The translations under genes were made by a program, and so were the position numbers. Shown piece after piece: positions 36,983-46,023 of a DNA stretch of 64,000 bases. Each line of letters opens with the position of its first letter. The stretch's first letter is position 1. Below the pieces are notes generated by a model. That model ran no database searches. It had not been told where the DNA came from and saw only the letters and a program-made list of their open reading frames with translations. The DNA lies in NCBI RefSeq assembly GCF_004363045.1, contig NZ_SNYJ01000001.1, positions 383,218 to 447,217 on the forward strand. Direction: 5' to 3'. The DNA is from Aureibacillus halotolerans (GTDB lineage: Bacteria; Bacillota; Bacilli; Bacillales; DSM-28697).

Positions 36983-37948
36983 TTAATAAACGCCTTCTTC
37001 GCCAGCTTTTTTCGCCAACCAGTTCGCGAACATAACCATCACTAAGCCTACAATTCCTTTAAAGAAACCTACAGCAGTACTATAGCTGAACTGGCCTTGC
37101 TGAAGTCCCGTTGTATAGACGTACGTATCGAATATTTCAGCGACGTCACGATTTGATGCATTGAGCAACAAGTAAACATGCTCGAAACCTAGCTCAAGAA
37201 CGTCACCAATTTTTAGAATGAGCAAGATGATAATGACACTTCGAATAGATGGAAGCGTAATATGCCACATTTGGCGCCAGCGACTGGCACCATCCATTCT
37301 TGCTGCCTCGTACAATTGCGGATCGACTGCTGCCATCGCTGCTAGGAATATAATCGTTCCCCAACCTGCCTCGCGCCAAATGACCTGCAGGATGTACATT
37401 GGTCTAAACCAATCTGGGTTAAGTAAAAAGTTAACTGGTTCAAATCCAAAGACTTGCAACAGTTCGTTTACAATCCCACCGTCTAATGTCAGCATGACGT
37501 AACTGATTGACACGACAATAACCCATGACATGAAATGAGGAATGTAAATTAATGTTTGAACCGTTCGTTTAAACATATGAATACGGACTTCATTCAACAT
37601 TAATGAGAGTATTATAGGAATAGGGAAGAAAATAACAAGTTGAAGACCAAAGAGAATCAACGTATTCGCAAATATGTTCCAAAAATCTGGTTCTGAAAAC
37701 AATCGTTCAAAATGGGCAAATCCAACCCATTCACTTCCCATGATCCCTTGGTAAGGTTTATATTCTTGAAAGGCAATGATAAGCCCATACATAGGTATAT
37801 ATTTATAAATAAGAAAGTACAACAGTCCTGGCAAAAGCATAATGTAAATGAGTTTATTGCGTTTAATACGACGGAACCTTTCAGCTTTCAGGTTTGCTTT
37901 ATCGATTTTCGCTTGCTCCTGAGCCGCGATGTCGAGAGGCTGGTTCAT
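36983..37948 (-). CDS. Sugar ABC transporter permease (LplB/YteP-like)
   Basis: 321 residues, close to the 318 of B. subtilis LplB. A basic cytoplasmic N-terminus is followed by YIMLLPGLLYFLIYKYIPMYG, five further helices and the EAA loop LYEAARMDGASRWRQMWHITLP near residue 220. I placed the start at the ATG at 37948, nine bases after GGAGG; the upstream ATGs in the longer frame are too near or before this site. 20 bases separate it from the second permease. Confidence 0.9.
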   Translation of the reverse strand: MNQPLDIAAQEQAKIDKANLKAERFRRIKRNKLIYIMLLPGLLYFLIYKYIPMYGLIIAFQEYKPYQGIMGSEWVGFAHFERLFSEPDFWNIFANTLILFGLQLVIFFPIPIILSLMLNEVRIHMFKRTVQTLIYIPHFMSWVIVVSISYVMLTLDGGIVNELLQVFGFEPVNFLLNPDWFRPMYILQVIWREAGWGTIIFLAAMAAVDPQLYEAARMDGASRWRQMWHITLPSIRSVIIILLILKIGDVLELGFEHVYLLLNASNRDVAEIFDTYVYTTGLQQGQFSYSTAVGFFKGIVGLVMVMFANWLAKKAGEEGVY

Positions 37949-38164
37949 TTTTGTCATCCTCCATTCTGTTTGTCTAATGCAAGTTCGCAAGTAAAGTGAA
38001 AGGAAGTATCGCTTGAGTCCTCTCTTCTTGGTCGTCTTCTATGCATTTATCACTTGATTGAGCTCTTATGCTCTTAGGACCAATTACAAGAAAACAATAA
38101 AGTTCATTATTTCTGACGGAATCTGCAGAATAAAATGAATTAGGGCATTAAAATTTTTTATAGC

Positions 38165-38193
38165 GAGAGGAATGACGTGATGTCATTCCTCTC
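38165..38193 (-). terminator. Stem-loop between lplA-like and lplB-like genes
   Basis: Perfect 12-base stem GAGAGGAATGAC/GTCATTCCTCTC with a five-base loop, 11 bases after the binding-protein stop. There is no T-run behind it on the minus strand, so mRNA stabilisation of the binding-protein message is more likely than full termination. Confidence 0.75.
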
Positions 38194-38203
38194 ACTGTCC
38201 ATG

Positions 38204-39763
38204 TTAATTCGAATTGAGCTCTTCGTAAGAAGCATTGTACTCTTCAATAACAGCAGTACCACCCTGATTCTTCCAATCTTCTACAGCGCTTTCAAAACCA
38301 GCCTCATCAATCTGACCGATCATATACTTCCATGTCGCATCTTGAATGATCTGATTTAACCGCTCACCATTTTCAATAAATGTCTCGGAGTCTAGAGCGA
38401 CTGTCGGATCATGAATCAAATAGTTCTCATTGTCTTTGATTAACTCTTCTGCTTTTTCTTTTGCTTCATAAGGGAAGACACCTTCGTAACGTCCATTCGT
38501 TTCCGGTCCACCAACTTCGATACTTTGGAATGGCTTGACTTCTCTGTCCTGAACAGAACTGTCAGCAATCACGTTTGCACGACCGTCTACGACTTCATAA
38601 TTCTCTCCTTCGATTCCCCAGTAAAGTAAATTCGCATTTTCTGGAGTCATCAAGGCATCAAAGAAGCCAAGGATTTTGAGAAGTTCTTCTTCAGACTCCA
38701 CTTTACTTTTAGGAAACATGACCATGTTTCCATAGCCTGGGATAGCCCATATTTGATATTCTCCGTTTGGTCCTTTGATCTGATTATGAACACCAAACTC
38801 AATGTCAGGGTTAAGCTCTTTAGCATCTTCATACAAGCTTAGTACATCCCCCATAGAACCAATATAGGCACCCGCCGTTCCATTTTTGAATAGGGTTTGC
38901 TGGTCCGTTTTGCTTGTAACTGGAAAATCTTGATTCATATACTTGTTTTCGTGAAGATCTTTAAAGTAATCCATCGTTTGCTTGTATTCTGGGAACATAA
39001 ACTCTGGCATCAACTTTCCGTCCTGCTCGCCCCAGTTATTTGGCGTATTAAACCAGGAAGAAACCGTTTTGAAGGCGCCATAGACAAGGTCTGAACGATC
39101 AGTAAGGCCGATCGTGTCATCCTGGCCATCGCCATCTGGGTCATCTTCTGTAAACGCTCTCATCATTTCGTAAAAATCTTCCGTAGTCTCAGGTGCTTCA
39201 AGCCCCAAGTTATCTGCCCAATCCTTACGATAGATCAAACCTTGACGGGACAAAGGTCTTGCTTGATAAATCGAATACAGCTTTCCATCGACCATTGTGT
39301 TTGCCAACACCTGTTCATCAAGCTTGCTTAAATTCTCGAACTGTTCCATATAAGGCCCAATTTCCCAAAATTGATCGTCCCGGATCGCTTCTTTAAATTG
39401 AACAAAGGTCGTCTGATTTTTCATGAATACTGCGTCAGCAAATGAATTCGTAGCAAATGCAGAATTCAATCGTTCCACATAGGTGTTGTCTGGCACCCAT
39501 TGAATCTCAATTTCCGTGTTTGTGCTTTCCTCTAATGCGTTTAGAATTTTGTCATCTGGTACTTCTGGGGTGTGTAAATTTGCCATAATTGAAAAGGCAA
39601 ACGGTTCAGACGACGCCTCTCCAGCTTCTGACTGTTCAGTTTGGTCGGTTTGGTCAGCATCCCCACCATTTGAAGCGCTTTCATTTGATGCGCACCCAGC
39701 CAAGGCTGCAATTCCAAATAAAGATGAAAAAACAGCTGCAGCAAATTTCTGCCTTGGTTTCAT
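38204..39763 (-). CDS. LplA-like sugar-binding lipoprotein
   Basis: 519 residues. The signal peptide has lipobox LAGC, followed by a Ser/Asp/Gln-rich linker. The core shows LplA-group features: MANLHTPEVPDDKILNALEE, YRKDWADNLGLEAPETTEDF and DDTIGLTDRSDL. It captures an oligosaccharide for the LplBC-like permeases downstream. Members of this group in Bacillus serve rhamnogalacturonan or other plant-derived fragments, but the ligand cannot be read here. It is the first gene of its operon, and its promoter lies in 39764-39900. Confidence 0.92.
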   Translation of the reverse strand: MKPRQKFAAAVFSSLFGIAALAGCASNESASNGGDADQTDQTEQSEAGEASSEPFAFSIMANLHTPEVPDDKILNALEESTNTEIEIQWVPDNTYVERLNSAFATNSFADAVFMKNQTTFVQFKEAIRDDQFWEIGPYMEQFENLSKLDEQVLANTMVDGKLYSIYQARPLSRQGLIYRKDWADNLGLEAPETTEDFYEMMRAFTEDDPDGDGQDDTIGLTDRSDLVYGAFKTVSSWFNTPNNWGEQDGKLMPEFMFPEYKQTMDYFKDLHENKYMNQDFPVTSKTDQQTLFKNGTAGAYIGSMGDVLSLYEDAKELNPDIEFGVHNQIKGPNGEYQIWAIPGYGNMVMFPKSKVESEEELLKILGFFDALMTPENANLLYWGIEGENYEVVDGRANVIADSSVQDREVKPFQSIEVGGPETNGRYEGVFPYEAKEKAEELIKDNENYLIHDPTVALDSETFIENGERLNQIIQDATWKYMIGQIDEAGFESAVEDWKNQGGTAVIEEYNASYEELNSN

Positions 39764-40030
39764 TTGTAACTCCCCCTTTTTTCATTTCACTCTCTCATCA
39801 TACTCAAACGAGATCATAACACCAATAATCATTAGTTCAGTTTATTGTAAAAATCACTGTTGTAGCAGGCTTTTTCAAACATAATCTAAGCAAATGATTA
39901 TATGTTTTCTAAATTTTTCGGCATGCGTGGCTTTTCCTAAAAATTATCATGTCCGTGGGAGATGAATCTATCGGCAGCACGGAAAGGTTGAATAGTCCGA
40001 AAAAAATGATCAATATTGTCAAGAACGGTT
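39764..40030. other. Intergenic region upstream of the LplA-like gene
   Basis: AT-rich noncoding DNA that should contain the promoter of the three-gene importer operon. A cre-like sequence (TGAAAGCGCTTCAA, two mismatches to consensus) falls inside the first codons of the gene at about 39669-39683. No other operator-like symmetry is clear. Confidence 0.4.
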
Positions 40031-40035
40031 AAAAA

Positions 40036-40059
40036 CCCCTCCATCGATTTCAGGAGGGT
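40036..40059 (-). terminator. Terminator, probably of the phospholipase-C-like gene
   Basis: On the minus strand ACCCTCC, ten-base loop, GGAGGGGTTTTTA. It lies about 215 bases beyond the stop at 40273; nothing else on this strand needs a terminator here. Confidence 0.6.
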
Positions 40060-40272
40060 ATGTCTTATTCTTACAATGTCTTGCCATCATAGATAATCTT
40101 AATATAATCTTACATACATTTTAGGATTGAATCGCTTTGTTGGCAAGCTGTTTAAAAAACTATTTTTTAATTCACGTTTATTGGCGACCCTGACTAGCTT
40201 TGCCTGCCATCAATCTCAATGAATACAGCTGATAAAGATCTTTTTGGGGAGCGCTTCCTCTTCCAATCCAAG

Positions 40273-40869
40273 CTACAAGCCCCGCAAATAAGCTAAGCTC
40301 TGCTCAACACTGACATTTATATAATCAACGACACCCTTCCAAGTTAGAACTTCAAGGTCGGAGGACGCATCAGAAAATGCATCCTTGCTCGTCTGGAGGA
40401 GCAATTCAGTTAATTGTGCCTGTGGGATGTTACTAAACTGAACGTTCGGTGGATTTTTAAGCCATTCAAAATCAGAGGGGGCTTTACCAAACTCAGTCAG
40501 AAGAGGTTGGTTTAATTTCATGAAATCACGATAAAACGCATCGTACTGACTAGGATCCGATGTCACTCGATGATGTAGCCAATGATTATAAATAGTACTT
40601 AACCAAACATGATCTGCCACAAGATGGGTTGCGTATCCTCGCCACTTGGACGCTTGCGACAAATCCATGTGTTGACGTGCAAACTCTGCGAATTTGACTT
40701 TCAGCGTACCATCTTGGTCTTCCTGATAATAGTGCAATTGCGATTTCCCAACATGATCAGAAGCGGCGTTTGGGGCAAGCCCTCCTATAATGAAAGTTTC
40801 CATTTCAGTTTCTTCACGCTTTTCCGCTACCTCCGCTGCAATAATGGCATGCATAATTTTTGAGCCCAT
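40273..40869 (-). CDS. Zinc-dependent phospholipase C-like protein
   Basis: 198 residues with the N-terminus MGSKIMHAIIAAEVAEK, FIIGGLAPNAASDH (residues 27-40) and HLVADHVW (near residue 82). His/Asp spacing is as in the Zn-dependent phospholipase C / S1-P1 nuclease-like family (PF00882). Bacillus genomes carry short cytoplasmic members of this kind with unknown substrate. There is no signal peptide, so it is not a secreted lecithinase. The ribosome site is weak. It stands alone between noncoding regions. Confidence 0.6.
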   Translation of the reverse strand: MGSKIMHAIIAAEVAEKREETEMETFIIGGLAPNAASDHVGKSQLHYYQEDQDGTLKVKFAEFARQHMDLSQASKWRGYATHLVADHVWLSTIYNHWLHHRVTSDPSQYDAFYRDFMKLNQPLLTEFGKAPSDFEWLKNPPNVQFSNIPQAQLTELLLQTSKDAFSDASSDLEVLTWKGVVDYINVSVEQSLAYLRGL

Positions 40870-41189
40870 AGTATCCCGTCGTCAAAAACAATAAAAACCA
40901 TTCTATTTACCTATGAAAACTCCATAACAAATAGAAGAGATTTTATCACCTACTTCATTGACAAAACGGTCTCCCCTCCTTTTTCGTGTACTTTCTTCTT
41001 GAAGTAATATTTTAGTTGAGATTTACTTACAAAAAATGACTCCAAAAACTGTAACGCTTTTTTATTAAAATAACACACTTTCTCTAAAATTCCCTTCCAT
41101 ATGTAATATAACCTTCTTTTTCAATCGATTTTTCTGAATGCTATGTGCTGTACTGAAAAAGACTTTGTATTCGTAACAGTTTTCGTTTC
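40870..41189. other. AT-rich intergenic DNA
   Basis: No ORF with ribosome site, no strong hairpin and no repeat was found here. It precedes the left arm of the inverted duplication. Confidence 0.4.
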
Positions 41190-41758
41190 GGTATATACTA
41201 CATTTATAGGATGAATTGATAGCTACATAGTAATCTTCCGCACCTTAAATTTTGGAGATACGCTCAGATTTAGCTGTGTAGACCTGCAATCCATTATTGT
41301 GGTTGCTTTTTATACAAGCTGCCATACGCTCGCTTTCACCATAAAGGGTACAAGTGCATCATCGACTCAAAAAGACTTCGTCGTGATTTCTTTGCTGCAG
41401 GAGTCTCTCTAGTGGCTGTTTTTTTTAATGCAATCATCTTATTGGTGTACAAATCGCTTTGTTCTTAGAGGCGCCCTTTTAAAAAATATAGGCTTATGAG
41501 CAATGGTATCTTACTATTTAATGGAGACAGCATGCGTTATTTTGAAGAGGTGAATTGATCTATCTCACCTTGCTTCCGCCCGAGAACAGCTAGTGTTGAA
41601 GTTGATTTTGCACTGCAAAAGTTGTCTGAATCACAAACAAACCTGAAGTTCACCTCTGAATCTATATTAGGTGATATAATTTTGCATGAAACGATGCACT
41701 TACTTTTCTTGTTTACTAAAGCAACCCAGCTGAACTCACTTTTTCATTTTCTCCATAG
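41190..41758. repeat. Left arm of a 0.55 kb inverted duplication (repeat copy C)
   Basis: This segment matches the reverse complement of 46024-46610 almost from end to end, with many point differences. Inside it, 41237-41635 is a copy of the CTCAACTTTCGCA repeat family (blocks TATACAAGCTGCCATACGCT, GGTACAAGTGCA, CTCACCTTGCTTCC). The match continues about 120 bases past the element end (GGTGATATAATTTTGCATGA) and about 45 bases on the outer side, so flanking DNA was copied together with the element. Confidence 0.8.
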
Positions 41759-41826
41759 TCCCTTTCAATCCCTAATCGTACGACTATTGAAGCTCGCCTA
41801 TTCGAACATACAAGGAGCCAGGAACA

Positions 41827-42375
41827 ATGAATTTAAACCAATGGTTTGATAAAGGAATGGACTATGAAACCTATGTTGCTTCAATGACGGTGAAGCAAGA
41901 TGAGCTTCTACACATCTACAAAAAACTTGCCTTTACAAAGGACGACTTATTGAATTTTGAAAGCCTTCGTCCAAAAAATCTTCGATGCATCGTTCTGTCT
42001 GCCGATTGGTGTGGTGACGCTGCCTTATGTGTTCCCATCTTTCAACGAATCGCTGAAGAGAGCAACATCACACTCCATTTTCTGCTCCGTGATGACAATC
42101 TAGAGCTGATGGATCAATACTTAACGAATGGGACTTCTCGATCCATTCCGAAGTTTATTTTTATTAATGAGGCTGGTCACGAAACGATGGTTTGGGGACC
42201 AAGATCCCCTCAATGGGAAGAGGAAATCACAAGGGAAAGAAGCGCATTGCCTGATAAAAGCGCACCAAACTATGATGCGATGTCAAAGGAGATGTATGCA
42301 CGTTTTAAAACAAAAAGAACATCCGATCCGTTTGTTTGGAAGGACGTCATTAACGATTTTAAACGTTTGTTATAA
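41827..42375 (+). CDS. Thioredoxin-like fold protein (CX5C)
   Basis: 182 residues resembling the Bacillus thioredoxin-family group of PF14595 type. The active region reads SADWCGDAALCVPIF, with Cys62 and Cys68, so the classic CXXC is replaced by CGDA. The cis-Pro region SIPKFIFI lies near residue 104. Such proteins are cytoplasmic and their reaction is not established; thiol redox or peroxide-related roles are possible. AAGGAGCC precedes the ATG. It is the first gene in the cassette bounded by the inverted duplication. Confidence 0.8.
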   Translation: MNLNQWFDKGMDYETYVASMTVKQDELLHIYKKLAFTKDDLLNFESLRPKNLRCIVLSADWCGDAALCVPIFQRIAEESNITLHFLLRDDNLELMDQYLTNGTSRSIPKFIFINEAGHETMVWGPRSPQWEEEITRERSALPDKSAPNYDAMSKEMYARFKTKRTSDPFVWKDVINDFKRLL

Positions 42376-42632
42376 AGAAAGCGTTCATTGTAAAATCAAA
42401 TGCAACTCCTAGAAAAGGGAGAAGAAAACGTAAAAAATCTTGGTACGTGACGCTCCACAGCACCAAGACGCTTTACGCCCTATCAACGAAGGATACATGT
42501 CGATTCAAAACGGAGAGAGGCACCGCCCCTGCTGCAATGATGTGTCAATGTCACGTACTTGTTGTCTAGGCTTCACAAGCTGCTAAGCGACATGGCGGTC
42601 GACATTTCTGGTTTAGCCTTTTACTAGCATGG
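42376..42632. other. Intergenic region, nothing assigned
   Basis: Between two convergent genes. A weak pairing CTTGGT/ACCAAG occurs at 42438-42465. No clear terminator or ORF is visible. Confidence 0.35.
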
Positions 42633-43505
42633 TCAGATTGTTTTTTCCTCCGTTTTTTGGCTCTCGAACAGATGAACACCCAGTTCTTCAAGAACATCGA
42701 TGGCCTTTTCAACAGGTAGCTTCGGTAAGTGAAACTCGTGGTCGATCACTTCCCTGACCTCTTTGCGGTTAGCTAGCGTAACCTTTTTGCCCTCCCCGAG
42801 GCTGTTTCGGATACTCAACACATTGTTGACCAAGGAAAGTGAGCGCTGTTGATCCAATTGCCAAATCTGGCAGCGTAAATAGGCGGTGAAGAGACTATTC
42901 GGCTTGTAATAGCGTTCGATCGCCTCTTGAAAATCATCAAAGCGGTACGTTTTGCGGGTATCGAACGGCCAGTTCATTTCCGTAAGCAGCTTTCCATCGA
43001 CCGCTCTGTGATACGTGTACGTTCCAGGTTCATCCCCCGGCCGTAACTTTACTTCTATGCCGCCGTAAGAGGACACATTATGGGGATCGGTTTCCAATCG
43101 AATCGGTTCAAAAAATGGAGCGCCGTTCCCGCAATCCACGTATAGTTCTTCTTGTTTATCGGGGACCCGGACGAGCAGCGCAACGTGATCCCCGCCTAGG
43201 AAAGTATAGCGGCTGTGAAATCCGAGCTGGTTCAGCAATTGATTGAGACTGCTATTGATGACATAACACGTTCCTCCCATATGATGCTGAAATAGGTGCT
43301 CCACAAACTTTTTTTCATCCTGTTGAAGTCTTTTCTGTTTGTGGTACGTTTTGTAATTTATTAATGTACTCACATTTTCAAAAGGAATACGGTTTAGATG
43401 AGCAGTGCATATCATTGTTAAATAGTCATGAGATGGCTCTTGAATCGGAACTTGAATGTAGTTCAAATAATTGATGGCCCATTGTGGTAATGGTTTATGA
43501 GTCAA
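42633..43505 (-). CDS. Arylamine N-acetyltransferase
   Basis: 290 residues. The catalytic triad of the family is complete: Cys80 in GGTCYV, His107 in GGDHVALLV and Asp124 in VDCGNG; the N-terminal RIPFENVST block is also conserved. The enzyme transfers acetyl from acetyl-CoA to arylamines or hydrazines. The frame continues upstream, but I chose the TTG at 43505 because AAGGAGAG lies eight bases before it and the longer N-terminus (about 59 residues) crosses intergenic-looking DNA containing a solo repeat end. It lies downstream of the Old Yellow Enzyme gene on the same strand. Confidence 0.92.
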   Translation of the reverse strand: MTHKPLPQWAINYLNYIQVPIQEPSHDYLTMICTAHLNRIPFENVSTLINYKTYHKQKRLQQDEKKFVEHLFQHHMGGTCYVINSSLNQLLNQLGFHSRYTFLGGDHVALLVRVPDKQEELYVDCGNGAPFFEPIRLETDPHNVSSYGGIEVKLRPGDEPGTYTYHRAVDGKLLTEMNWPFDTRKTYRFDDFQEAIERYYKPNSLFTAYLRCQIWQLDQQRSLSLVNNVLSIRNSLGEGKKVTLANRKEVREVIDHEFHLPKLPVEKAIDVLEELGVHLFESQKTEEKTI

Positions 43506-43538
43506 GGTATTTCTCTCCTTTTTCGTTTCTTCAAAGTC

Positions 43539-43552
43539 ACTCAACTTTCGCA
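43539..43552. repeat. Solo terminal repeat of the CTCAACTTTCGCA family
   Basis: ACTCAACTTTCGCA here equals the left end of the repeat copy at 51241-51254, but no rest of the element follows. It lies in the short gap between the N-acetyltransferase and Old Yellow Enzyme genes and may be a deletion footprint or chance. Confidence 0.45.
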
Positions 43553-43650
43553 GCGTACAAACGGCAACAAACCTTGATGTAAACAAGTAAAGCCTGATCG
43601 TCCATTGGTCTCCCCAAAAGTATTTTTTATGACACCCCTTCCCTTCCTTA

Positions 43651-44733
43651 TCACGCGTATTCTTCTTCTCTAAGCGTAGCAATCGGCTCTAAGGATTGAT
43701 GGCAAAAGACATTTAGGGCTCTTCCTTCTTTGATCTTATTCACCCAATCTGGATTAACCAGCGCCTCTCTCCCAATAGCAATCATATTCGCAGCTCCATC
43801 TGCCAAGAGGCTCTCTGCCTTTTCTGGATCACCTAATTTCCCGTTCGCTATAACAGGGAGATGGCTATATCGCTTCGCCAATTCAGCCAGCGTAAATTGT
43901 GTATTTGCAAATGCAGGTGCGAATGCCTTGTATTCGGTTGTATGAATATACGTTGGCGAAGCTTCCGCCAATTGTTCGAATATAGTTTGAGCATCCTTTT
44001 CTCCATTCGCCCATTTATGATGAAAATCATTTACTTTTCCCTGCGAAATACGGACACCTACGATATAGTTTGGGCCAACTGCCGACCGGATGGCGTGCAA
44101 TACTTCTACAGTCAGGCGTATTCTATTTTCTGTTGATCCTCCGTATTCGTCTGTACGCTGATTTGTATAATCTGTTACGAATTGATCAAGCAAATAACCA
44201 TTCGCTCCGTGCACTTCCACACCATCAAAGCCGACTTTTTTCGCTCGCACTGCTGCTTGAGCAAAACTGTCGATAGCGATTTGAATGTCTTCTTTTGTCA
44301 TTTCTCTAGGCGTTGCAAATTCCCCGCTCCCCCCATGTTCTTTCAACAATTCTCCTACAGGTTGTACCGCTGAAGGAGCAATGGCAGTGAAATCGTTATG
44401 TTGAACAAGTGCTCCTGCATGCATGAGTTGCGCGATAACTTTTCCTCCTTCACGATGGACAGCTTCTATAACTGGCTGCCAAGAGGCTGCTTGATCCTCA
44501 TCTGCGATCCCTGGCTGGTAGTTATAACTCCTGCTATTTACATGATTTGGATACAACCCTTCCGTAATGACTAATCCGATTCCACCTTTTGCAAAACGAG
44601 CATAATAACGAGCCATTTTTTCATTCGCCTTCCCAGATAGTTCCGCACTTGTACGGGTCATCGGTGCTAAAACGGCACGATTGGGTAAATCTAAACCCCC
44701 TAGCTGAAAATTCGAAAAAAGATTGTTCCACAT
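43651..44733 (-). CDS. Old Yellow Enzyme family NADH:flavin oxidoreductase
   Basis: 360 residues, FMN-dependent (beta/alpha)8 enzyme. Landmarks are NRAVLAPMTRTSA near the N-terminus, GLVITEG, HAGALVQHND, the substrate His/Asn region VEVHGANGYLLDQF, and C-terminal VIANGKLGDPEKAE and MIAIGREALVNPDW (FMN phosphate site). Enzymes of this type reduce activated C=C bonds or nitro compounds. The ATG at 44733 is chosen because AAGGAGGG precedes it with six bases. It is divergent from the LysR regulator, which most likely controls it. Confidence 0.92.
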   Translation of the reverse strand: MWNNLFSNFQLGGLDLPNRAVLAPMTRTSAELSGKANEKMARYYARFAKGGIGLVITEGLYPNHVNSRSYNYQPGIADEDQAASWQPVIEAVHREGGKVIAQLMHAGALVQHNDFTAIAPSAVQPVGELLKEHGGSGEFATPREMTKEDIQIAIDSFAQAAVRAKKVGFDGVEVHGANGYLLDQFVTDYTNQRTDEYGGSTENRIRLTVEVLHAIRSAVGPNYIVGVRISQGKVNDFHHKWANGEKDAQTIFEQLAEASPTYIHTTEYKAFAPAFANTQFTLAELAKRYSHLPVIANGKLGDPEKAESLLADGAANMIAIGREALVNPDWVNKIKEGRALNVFCHQSLEPIATLREEEYA

Positions 44734-44840
44734 TAACATCCCTCCTTGTTTGTTGCAATCATCCATTATGTCAAAAGAATACTTGCTTAGAATCATTGTA
44801 TGTGTCTTGAAACATATAGTAAAATGATTGTTAAAGATGG

Positions 44841-44863
44841 TACCATCAATTTAATTGATGGTA
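44841..44863. promoter_or_regulatory. LysR-type operator between OYE and regulator
   Basis: Perfect inverted repeat with 11-base arms TACCATCAATT and AATTGATGGTA around one T. The core ATC-N9-GAT is the classic LysR-type recognition pattern. It ends 15 bases before the lysR start codon and about 110 bases from the OYE start, a position that would serve both autoregulation and activation of OYE. Confidence 0.8.
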
Positions 44864-44878
44864 AAAAGGAGTTTTACT

Positions 44879-45769
44879 ATGGAATTAATTGATTTAAGAA
44901 TGGTTGTTACCATCCAACAAGAAGGCAATATTACAAGAGCCGCAGAAAAGCTGGGTTATGTTCAATCTAATTTGACCATGCGAATCCGCAAACTAGAAGC
45001 AGAACTTGGTGTACAGATTTTTCACCGTGATCGAAAAGGGGTTACGCCGACCGAAAAAGGCATACTGTTATGTAATTATGCGACTAACATTTTACGGATG
45101 ACAGAAGAAACCATTGCTGCCGTCACGGAAGCGGAATATCCTTGTGGCTCTTTAACCATTGGCGTAGTCGAAACCATTGCGTCTACTCCTTCTTTTATCC
45201 GTGCTTTATTTGAATTCCAAAAAAATTATCCAGAAGTGTATTTAAGACTTAGCACTGGCACTTCACCACAAAATTACCAGAAGGTACTGAACGGTGAATT
45301 AGATGGAGCGTTTCTAACCGGCGAATATGATCTTACTTCGGTACATGTCGCTTATGAGTTTGAAGAAGAAGTCTTTTTATTAACAAGTACACACGAAAAA
45401 GAAAAAGCAGATTTACCTGATTTTAACAAAATAGCATGGGTTGTATTTCCGGAAGGCTGTCCTTTACGTAAAGCCAATTCAACTTGGCTGCAAACGAAGG
45501 GAGTGCCCTTTGATAACATCATTGAAGTAAGTGCATTGGACACCATGCTAAACTGTGTACGGGCAGGAATTGGAAGTAGCCTTTTAACAGAATCAGTCGT
45601 AGACAAGGAAGATGAACAAATTCAGGCATATCAAGTACCGGAGCAATTTAGATATGCTACTTCCCGATTGGTTACTCGAAAAAGTTTATTTCTAAGCAAG
45701 ACCTTCAAAGCTTTTGCGGCGTGTTTCGAAGAAGCAATGAACTTAAGAAACAACATAAATAAGGTGTAG
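44879..45769 (+). CDS. LysR family transcriptional regulator
   Basis: 296 residues. The N-terminal winged HTH is at residues 1-60 (LRMVVTIQQEGNITRAAEKL, then GYVQSNLTMRIRKLEAELG), and the effector-binding domain begins near residue 90 (GSLTIGVVETIASTPSFIRA). I chose the ATG at 44879 because AAAAAGGAG precedes it; the longer frame would run through the operator. It is divergent from the OYE gene, the normal layout for a LysR target pair. The inducer is unknown but probably an electrophile handled by OYE. Confidence 0.93.
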   Translation: MELIDLRMVVTIQQEGNITRAAEKLGYVQSNLTMRIRKLEAELGVQIFHRDRKGVTPTEKGILLCNYATNILRMTEETIAAVTEAEYPCGSLTIGVVETIASTPSFIRALFEFQKNYPEVYLRLSTGTSPQNYQKVLNGELDGAFLTGEYDLTSVHVAYEFEEEVFLLTSTHEKEKADLPDFNKIAWVVFPEGCPLRKANSTWLQTKGVPFDNIIEVSALDTMLNCVRAGIGSSLLTESVVDKEDEQIQAYQVPEQFRYATSRLVTRKSLFLSKTFKAFAACFEEAMNLRNNINKV

Positions 45770-45849
45770 AGGTTGTCAAGGGAGATTTAAGTCATCCAAG
45801 TACGTTAGTTTCTGCCCTAGCAGACGTAAGCGGCATTCATTTGGTTACA

Positions 45850-46023
45850 ACATGAAAAACCGCTTCGTCAAAATACTTCGCTTTCCGCGGGCACGGCTTC
45901 AGCTTCCTCGGAGTCTTGCTTTCCTGCGGGATCTTCAGCTCGCGCTGTTCCCGCTGGAGTCTGCGTATTTTGACTACGCTGATGTTTCTTTCTGCGTAAA
46001 TTGTTTTTATTTTGTCTGGGTCT
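45850..46023. repeat. Palindromic GC-rich repeat block beside copy D
   Basis: CGCTTCGTCAAAATACTTCG, CACGGCTTCAGCTTCCTCGG, GCGGGATCTTCAGCTCG and GCGTATTTTGACTACG also occur in copy A (17375-17545) and, inverted, in copy F (62130-62320). The block is a long imperfect palindrome. GC-rich blocks of this style are, from memory, common between genes of Bacillaceae. Confidence 0.65.

Noticed and set aside
39669-39683. cre-like sequence in the first codons of the LplA-like gene
   Set aside because: Two mismatches in the conserved right half and it encodes the Ser/Asn linker; too weak to list as a site on its own.
42438-42465. Possible small RNA or riboswitch between the thioredoxin-like and NAT genes
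   Set aside because: Only a six-base pairing is visible and the genes on both sides are convergent, so a leader riboswitch makes no sense.
42633-43682. 349-residue form of the arylamine N-acetyltransferase
   Set aside because: The extra N-terminus lies in intergenic DNA with a solo repeat end; the TTG at 43505 has a strong ribosome site and gives the normal family length.
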